Part shown: positions 7,750 to 11,607 of the stretch, piece by piece
Numbering within the stretch: position 1 is the first letter of the stretch
Layout of the letters: every line of letters starts with the position of its first letter
From: CAMAXB01 sp041746615
Lineage (GTDB): Bacteria > Verrucomicrobiota > Verrucomicrobiia > Opitutales > Opitutaceae
Assembly (NCBI GenBank): GCA_041746615.1
Contig: JBGTGS010000305.1
Coordinates: 1-11,607, forward strand
Reading direction: 5' to 3'
DNA: 11,607 nt
Made by a program: the position numbers and the translations under genes
The notes under the pieces: model-generated
What the model was told of the DNA's origin: nothing
Databases searched by the model: none
What the model saw: the letters and a program-made list of their open reading frames with translations, nothing else

Positions 7750-9396
7750 ATGCGCCGCCACCTGCTGTACCTCCTGACCGCCGTGCTCCTCCTCGCGGGC
7801 TGTCGGCAACGCGAAACCTTGGTTGAAGCGGGCATCCGCACCCAGACCCTTCACCTCGGCAACGGTGCCGAGCCCCAGAATCTCGATCCGCAGCTGTCCA
7901 CCGCCTACACGGACTACAACATCCTCATCGCGCTCTTTGAGGGTCTCACCGTGATCGACGAGGCCACCTCGGCCGCCATCCCCGGCACCGCCTCCAGCTG
8001 GGATGTCTCCGCCGACGGACTGACTTACACGTTTCATCTCCGACCCGAGGCCCGCTGGTCCAACGGCGATCCGGTCACGGCCCACGATTTCGTTTTTTCA
8101 ACCGAACGCATGCTCACCCCGGCCTTGGCCGCCGAGTATGCCTACATGCTCTACCCCCTGGTCAACGCCGAGGCCTTCAACTCCGGCACCCTCACCGATT
8201 TCTCCCAGGTCGGGATCAAGGCTACCGACGATCACACCCTCCAGCTGACCCTGCATGCGCCGACCCCCTACCTGCTTGCGCTCCTCGCCCATCAGGCGTG
8301 GTTCCCCGTTCACCCGGCAACCATTCTCAAGCACGGAAGCATGGAGCAGCGGGGCACGCGCTGGACGCGTCCGGAGAATTTCACCGGCAACGGCGCCTTC
8401 ATCCTCAGCGAGTGGGCTCCCAACAGCCGCATCGTCGTGGAGCGGAATCCCCACTATTGGAACAACCCGAGCACCCGCCTCAACGCCGTCGTTTTTTATC
8501 CGAATGACAACATCGGCGTCGATGAAAGCAGCTTCCGCGCGGGCCAGTTGCATCTGACCTACGACGTTTTGCCCGATCGCATCGGGCACTATCGCCGCAC
8601 CGCGCCGGACACCCTGCGTGTCGACCCCCTGCTCGAAACATTTTTCCTCCGCTTCAACCTGAACCATCCCCCCCTCGACGATATCCGCGTCCGCCAGGCT
8701 CTCGCCCGCGCCATCGACCGCGATGCCATCGCCAACCGCCTCCTCCAAGGCAGCCGTCTGCCCGCCCACTTCTTCACCCCCCCCAACACCGCCGGCTACA
8801 CCGCCCGCGCCGGCATCCCCACCGACTTCGAGGCCGCCCGCAGCCTCCTCGCCGAGGCCGGCTATCCGGGCGGGAACGGCTTCCCGCAATTCGAAATCCG
8901 CATGAACACCGACGCCATCAATGCCGTCGTCCTCGAAGCCATCCAAGCCATGTGGAAACGCGAACTGCGCATCGACGTCACCCTCTCCAACGCCGATTTC
9001 CGCGTGTACCTCGACCAGATGAGCACCATGAGCTACGAGATCCTGCGCTCCCGCTGGATCGGGGACTACAACGACCCGAACACCTATCTCGACATGTTCG
9101 TGACCAACGGAGGCAACAACCACACCGGCTGGAGCCACCCGGAGTACGACCGTCTCATTGCCGAAGCCGGCCGCACCACCGACCCCGCCACCCGCTTCGA
9201 ACTTTTCCAACAGGCCGAGGCCATCCTGCTCGACGAGGCTCCGATCGCTCCGGTATTCTTCGGCACCCGCTCCTACCTCATCCACCCCTCGGTCCAAGGC
9301 TGGGTTCCCTCTCTTCTCGGCATCCACCGCTACCAGACCATCTGGCTGGCAGCCCGTCCGGACTTGGCTTCGATGCCCTCAGAGATCGGTCGATGA
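7750..9396 (+). CDS. OppA-like oligopeptide ABC transporter substrate-binding lipoprotein
   Basis: A 548-residue periplasmic solute-binding protein of SBP family 5, which captures oligopeptides and passes them to an ABC permease. The ATG at 7750 is chosen because it begins a lipoprotein signal (MRRHLLYLLTAVLLL) ending in the lipobox LAGC, with Cys18 as the lipidated residue. The frame extends upstream to 7648, but that part does not resemble a signal. Family landmarks follow in order: LGNGAEPQNLDPQLS at the mature N-terminus, LFEGLTVID, the SWDVSADGLTYTFHLRPEARWSNGDPVTAHDFVFS block, GNGAFILSEW, ERNPHYWNNP, DDIRVRQALARAIDRDAI, and the OppA-type GDYNDPNTYLDMFVTNGGNNHTGW near the C-terminus. No permease or ATPase gene lies in the window, so it is either an orphan binding protein or served by a transporter elsewhere; peptide as ligand is family-based inference. 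Codon use is strongly GC-rich, in line with its neighbours. Confidence 0.95.
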   Translation: MRRHLLYLLTAVLLLAGCRQRETLVEAGIRTQTLHLGNGAEPQNLDPQLSTAYTDYNILIALFEGLTVIDEATSAAIPGTASSWDVSADGLTYTFHLRPEARWSNGDPVTAHDFVFSTERMLTPALAAEYAYMLYPLVNAEAFNSGTLTDFSQVGIKATDDHTLQLTLHAPTPYLLALLAHQAWFPVHPATILKHGSMEQRGTRWTRPENFTGNGAFILSEWAPNSRIVVERNPHYWNNPSTRLNAVVFYPNDNIGVDESSFRAGQLHLTYDVLPDRIGHYRRTAPDTLRVDPLLETFFLRFNLNHPPLDDIRVRQALARAIDRDAIANRLLQGSRLPAHFFTPPNTAGYTARAGIPTDFEAARSLLAEAGYPGGNGFPQFEIRMNTDAINAVVLEAIQAMWKRELRIDVTLSNADFRVYLDQMSTMSYEILRSRWIGDYNDPNTYLDMFVTNGGNNHTGWSHPEYDRLIAEAGRTTDPATRFELFQQAEAILLDEAPIAPVFFGTRSYLIHPSVQGWVPSLLGIHRYQTIWLAARPDLASMPSEIGR

Positions 9397-9430
9397 TAGG
9401 GCGTGCACGGGGACTTTGCCGACGGGCTGC

Positions 9431-9566
9431 TAGAGCAGTTTAAAATGAAGTGTAGCCGTTAGGCTAGAAGCGAAGGGTAGGGCGCTCTCTTCGAGAGCGC
9501 CGCGGCGCATTGGGACAATACGCCCCACCACCAGCAACCGGCTACAGCTCAACTTGAATTGCTCTA
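9431..9566. mobile_element. Nested inverted-repeat element, MITE-like or REP-like
   Basis: The ends TAGAGCAGTTTAA (9431-9443) and TTGAATTGCTCTA (9554-9566) pair over all 13 positions if two G-U pairs are allowed. Inside, TGTAGCCG (9451-9458) pairs perfectly with CGGCTACA (9539-9546). Within that sit two hairpins: a perfect 9-bp stem with TTC loop (9481-9501), and a 9-bp stem with GGA loop and one C-A mismatch (9504-9524). Both outer ends begin and end in TA, which fits insertion at a TA target as in the IS630/Tc1-mariner group. There is no reading frame inside. A structured RNA is the alternative. Confidence 0.5.
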
Positions 9567-9568
9567 AA

Positions 9569-9591
9569 CGAAAATACCCGGGGTATTTTCG
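9569..9591. repeat. 23-base near-perfect palindrome
   Basis: Two 11-base arms (CGAAAATACCC and GGGTATTTTCG) flank a single G, 2 bases after the nested element ends. The symmetry is typical of a dimeric protein-binding site or a hairpin with A/U-rich base. As it lies 172 bases past the lipoprotein stop, it could help end that transcript, but the T-run is inside the stem rather than after it. Confidence 0.6.
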
Positions 9592-9642
9592 AGGACGATC
9601 AAGCGAGGAGGGCCGGCAGACTTATTTCGATAAAATAAATCC

Positions 9643-9655
9643 GAGCCGTCGGCTC
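9643..9655 (+). repeat. Short hairpin with an alternative pairing partner
   Basis: GAGCC-GTC-GGCTC forms a 5-bp stem with a 3-base loop. Its central AGCCGTC (9644-9650) is also an exact reverse complement of GACGGCT at 9687-9693, which is the left arm of the third hairpin, so the two structures compete. Confidence 0.4.
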
Positions 9656-9657
9656 CG

Positions 9658-9681
9658 GGATCAGGTGCCTGCACCTGATCC
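9658..9681 (+). repeat. Perfect 10-bp hairpin with CCTG loop
   Basis: GGATCAGGTG (9658-9667) and CACCTGATCC (9672-9681) pair without a mismatch around the 4-base loop CCTG. It lies 2 bases after the 9643-9655 hairpin and 3 bases before the next one, so the three would stack in a row in a transcript. Confidence 0.6.
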
Positions 9682-9684
9682 ACC

Positions 9685-9710
9685 AAGACGGCTACATCGC
9701 AGCCGTCTTT
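9685..9710 (+). terminator. Perfect 9-bp hairpin followed by a short T-run, possible terminator
   Basis: AAGACGGCT (9685-9693) and AGCCGTCTT (9701-9709) pair perfectly around a 7-base loop ACATCGC, and the right arm runs into TTT before GGCAC. The T-run is short, so termination would be inefficient. It sits 60 bases before the next start codon and could act as a leader hairpin instead. Confidence 0.4.
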
Positions 9711-9769
9711 GGCACACAAACTGCGACCTTCGCCTTGTGCTGAACCCATCCTGCACTCACAGTCGAGCC

Positions 9770-10246
9770 ATGCGCATCGCTTGGCACCTCCTTCTCCCGC
9801 TGGCGCTCGCCCTCCCCTTGGCCGCCGCCGAGGCCACCCTTGTACGGGTTTGGTCCGGCCACCGCACCGCCGAATCCTTCGAACGGATCTCTGAATACTT
9901 CACCGGTCAGGAAAACCCGGGCAACCAGACCATTGTACGCACCCAACCCGGCCACCGTGCCGGCTATTACTGGCTGATGCGCACCGCCTGCCCCGCCCCC
10001 GTGACCGCCGCCCGGATCGAACTCGCCGTCACCCAGCCCGGCACGGAAGCGCCGGTCATTTACACCCTCACCACCGACCTTCCCGCCGGCAGCCATGTCA
10101 CTCTCGCCGGTCTCACTGGCTCCGACTGGCCCGATGCCGGCTCCCAGCCCACCGCCTGGCGCCTCCGCATCCTCGCCCCCGACGGCACCACTCTCGCCCG
10201 CGAACAAAGCTTTCTCTGGACCACCACCACCGCCGCGCGCCCCTGA
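9770..10246 (+). CDS. Small secreted protein of unknown function
   Basis: A 158-residue protein that I do not recognise as a named family. I use the ATG at 9770 because it opens a clear Sec signal peptide (MRIAWHLLLPLALALPLAAAEA, cleavage near residue 20-22); the frame is open for 72 codons further upstream, but that part lies in the palindromic region and is not protein-like. The mature part has RVWSGHRTAESFERISEYFTGQENP, then alternating polar and hydrophobic segments (ARIELAVTQPG, VIYTLTTDLPAGSHVTLAGLTG, TAWRLRILAPDGTTLA) ending in EQSFLW. This suggests a small beta-sandwich. It has one Cys (residue 74) and no lipobox. The next gene starts 81 bases later on the same strand, so co-expression with the ATP-grasp gene is possible. 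There is no good Shine-Dalgarno. Confidence 0.85.
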   Translation: MRIAWHLLLPLALALPLAAAEATLVRVWSGHRTAESFERISEYFTGQENPGNQTIVRTQPGHRAGYYWLMRTACPAPVTAARIELAVTQPGTEAPVIYTLTTDLPAGSHVTLAGLTGSDWPDAGSQPTAWRLRILAPDGTTLAREQSFLWTTTTAARP

Positions 10247-10281
10247 CCTAAACCATTCTTATCACACCAGTCCATCTCCTC

Positions 10282-10300
10282 CATCGGCGGAACGCCGATG
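10282..10300 (+). promoter_or_regulatory. Hairpin overlapping an upstream candidate start codon
   Basis: CATCGGCG (10282-10289) and CGCCGATG (10293-10300) form a perfect 8-bp stem with loop GAA. The right arm contains an ATG (10298-10300) in frame with the ATP-grasp gene, and the stem and loop contain GGCGGA (10286-10291), a Shine-Dalgarno-like sequence 6 bases before that ATG. If this start is used, the hairpin would hide it. Confidence 0.5.
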
Positions 10301-10303
10301 TTA

Positions 10304-10326
10304 AGGAACGGACAACGTCCATTCCT
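10304..10326 (+). promoter_or_regulatory. Hairpin directly before the ATP-grasp start codon
   Basis: AGGAACGGAC (10304-10313) and GTCCATTCCT (10317-10326) pair at 9 of 10 positions around loop AAC, with a single C-A mismatch (10309/10321) that would be a G-U pair in the opposite-strand transcript. The stem ends one base before the ATG at 10328 and ties up the only nearby purine-rich sequence, AAGGA. Confidence 0.5.
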
Positions 10327-10327
10327 C

Positions 10328-11607
10328 ATGCCCGATCTCTTCGCGAACTACGACCACGGCCCTTTCTATGACGAAATGTTCGCCGCTCCCGGCCAGCCGC
10401 GCCCCCACTACCAGCGGCTGTTCGAGCGCTTCGCCCGCCTGGAAGGCATGAACGAGATCAACGAGCGCCAGCACACCGCCGACCAGACCTTCATCAACCG
10501 CGGAGTCACCTTCACCGTCTATTCCGACACCACCGGCACCGAGAAGATTTTTCCCTTCGACCTGCTTCCCCGGATCATCCCCGCCCACGAATGGGCCCAC
10601 CTGGAACGCGGCCTGACCCAGCGCATGTCCACGCTGAACCACTTCCTCGCCGACATCTACGGGGAGCAGCGCATCCTCAAGGAGGGCATCGTCCCCCGGG
10701 AAATGGTGGAAACCTCCAAGCACTTCCGCCGCGAAATGGTCGGCGTCACCCTGCCCCGCAATCTCTACGTCCACATCAACGGCACCGACCTCATCCGCGA
10801 CCAGGCCGGCGACTACCGCGTGCTCGAGGACAACCTCCGCACCCCCTCCGGCGTCAGTTACGTCCTCGAGGACCGGCAGGTCATGAAGCGCGTCTTTCCC
10901 AATCTCATCCGCGACTACCGCGTCCGCCCGGTCGAAACCTACGCCAGCGACCTGCTCGCCCTGCTCCTCCATCTCGCCCCCGCCCACGTCCCTGATCCCA
11001 CCGTCGTACTCCTCACCCCCGGCGTCTTCAACTCCGCCTACTTCGAGCACAGCTTCCTCGCCCGCCAGATGGGCATCGAAATCGTCCAGGGCGACGACCT
11101 CGTGGTCGAGAACGACAAGGTCTACATGCGCCGCACCGGCGGCTTGGCACCCGTCCACGTCATCTATCGCCGCATCGACGACGACTTCCTCGACCCCACC
11201 GTCTTCCGCAAGGACTCCCTCCTCGGTGTCCCGGGTCTCGTCAACGCCTACCGCAAGGGCAACGTCGCCCTTTGCAATCCCATCGGAACCGGCGTCGCCG
11301 ACGACAAGGCCATGTATCATTACGTGCCGCAGATGACCAAGTTCTACCTCGGCGAGGATCCCATCCTCCCCAACGTCCATACCTACCTCTCCTCCGACGC
11401 CACCGACCTGAAGTACATCCTGGAAAACCTCCCCAAACTGGTGGTGAAGAGCGTCAACGAGGCCGGGGGCTACGGCATGCTCGTCGGCCCCCACTCCACC
11501 CGGGCGCAGATCGCGGAGTTCCACGACATGATCGTCGCAAACCCGCGCAACTTCATCGCCCAGCCCACCATCGGCCTGTCCCGCTGCCCCAGCGTCTGCG
11601 ACGGCAC
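10328..11607 (+). CDS. Circularly permuted ATP-grasp protein, type 2 (3' truncated by window edge)
   Basis: The first 426 residues of a circularly permuted ATP-grasp protein (the former DUF404/DUF407 region). The frame has no stop before the window ends. Family landmarks in order: YDEMFAAPGQPRPHYQRLFER (starting near residue 14), ADQTFINRGVTFTVYSD, EKIFPFDLLPRIIPAHEW, ERGLTQRM, FLADIYGEQRILKEGIVP, HFRREMVGV, DYRVLEDNLRTPSGVSYV, VIYRRIDDDFLDP (near 278) and ALCNPIGTGVADDK. An ATP-binding segment is VVKSVNEAGGYGM, with Lys374. ATP-grasp enzymes activate a carboxylate with ATP and join it to an amine. This clade normally sits with alpha-E (DUF403) and transglutaminase-like genes in predicted peptide-ligation loci, which would lie past the right edge. 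The start is uncertain: ATG 10328 fits the usual N-terminus but has no Shine-Dalgarno, while ATG 10298 adds ten residues and has GGCGGA upstream. Confidence 0.93.
   Translation, partial: MPDLFANYDHGPFYDEMFAAPGQPRPHYQRLFERFARLEGMNEINERQHTADQTFINRGVTFTVYSDTTGTEKIFPFDLLPRIIPAHEWAHLERGLTQRMSTLNHFLADIYGEQRILKEGIVPREMVETSKHFRREMVGVTLPRNLYVHINGTDLIRDQAGDYRVLEDNLRTPSGVSYVLEDRQVMKRVFPNLIRDYRVRPVETYASDLLALLLHLAPAHVPDPTVVLLTPGVFNSAYFEHSFLARQMGIEIVQGDDLVVENDKVYMRRTGGLAPVHVIYRRIDDDFLDPTVFRKDSLLGVPGLVNAYRKGNVALCNPIGTGVADDKAMYHYVPQMTKFYLGEDPILPNVHTYLSSDATDLKYILENLPKLVVKSVNEAGGYGMLVGPHSTRAQIAEFHDMIVANPRNFIAQPTIGLSRCPSVCDG

Larger units (their letters stand above)
9397..9769. other. 373-base gene-free region packed with palindromes
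   Basis: No credible coding sequence is present between the lipoprotein gene and the next secreted protein. The stretch holds a nested inverted-repeat element (9431-9566), a 23-base palindrome (9569-9591) and three more hairpins (9643-9709), which are listed separately. The last 60 bases before the next start (9710-9769) show a TTGTGC at 9735-9740 but no convincing -10 box. Confidence 0.8.

Noticed and set aside
8098..9327. 409-codon open frame on the minus strand inside the lipoprotein gene
   Set aside because: It is a GC-rich shadow: its translation is dominated by Gly, Val, Ala, Glu and Asp with no domain, while the plus frame is a clear OppA-type protein along the whole length.
9481..9524. 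Pair of hairpins considered as a tRNA or a CRISPR-like repeat
   Set aside because: There are no tRNA arm motifs or anticodon loop geometry, and there is no repeat-spacer periodicity.
9554..9769. Upstream 72-codon extension of the small secreted protein
   Set aside because: It begins inside the right terminal repeat of the nested element, crosses four palindromes, and would place the signal peptide in the middle of the protein.
10301..11524. 407-codon open frame on the minus strand opposite the ATP-grasp gene
   Set aside because: The composition is Val/Gly/Asp/Glu-rich and motif-free, as expected from the reverse complement of GC-rich coding DNA. The plus frame matches the ATP-grasp family throughout.

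Overview
The window looks like a chromosomal segment from a high-GC member of the Verrucomicrobiota, most likely the Opitutaceae or a near relative. This is inferred from three things: a large exported protein with autotransporter-associated beta-strand repeats and a C-terminal PEP-CTERM sorting tail, a von Willebrand A (VWA) protein paired with an ECF sigma factor, and a segment of that VWA protein that resembles the N-terminus of verrucomicrobial TonB-dependent receptors. No rRNA, tRNA, CRISPR array or complete insertion sequence is visible.

Layout. Positions 1-305 (+) are the 3' end of a class III adenylate/guanylate cyclase. Positions 403-3621 (+) encode a 1072-residue secreted beta-strand repeat protein with a PEP-CTERM tail. 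A 194-base convergent gap with one perfect hairpin follows. On the minus strand, 6750-3816 is a two-gene operon: an ECF sigma factor, then after 16 bases a membrane-anchored VWA protein of the YfbK type whose cytoplasmic N-terminus resembles an anti-sigma domain. Further upstream on the same strand, 7649-6936 encodes a GYF_2-RDD membrane protein; an imperfect 18-bp inverted repeat separates it from the sigma operon. Divergent from it, 7750-9396 (+) encodes an OppA-like peptide-binding lipoprotein with no permease genes in view. A 373-base gene-free stretch (9397-9769) is packed with palindromes: a 136-base nested element bounded by 13-bp terminal inverted repeats with TA ends, a 23-base palindrome and three further hairpins. 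A small secreted protein (9770-10246, +) follows. The window ends inside a circularly permuted ATP-grasp gene (10328 to the edge, +), whose start region lies under two tandem hairpins.

How the parts may work together. The sigma factor and the VWA protein are probably one regulatory unit: an envelope sensor that controls a sigma factor. The ATP-grasp belongs to a family usually found beside alpha-E and transglutaminase-like genes in predicted peptide-ligation or peptide-modification loci, and the rest of that locus would lie beyond the right edge. The beta-strand protein should be anchored by the exosortase system encoded elsewhere. The other genes look like independent housekeeping or envelope functions.

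The most unusual points are the TonB-plug-like segment inside the VWA protein, the palindrome-rich 9431-9709 region, and the hairpins that overlap the translation start of the ATP-grasp gene.
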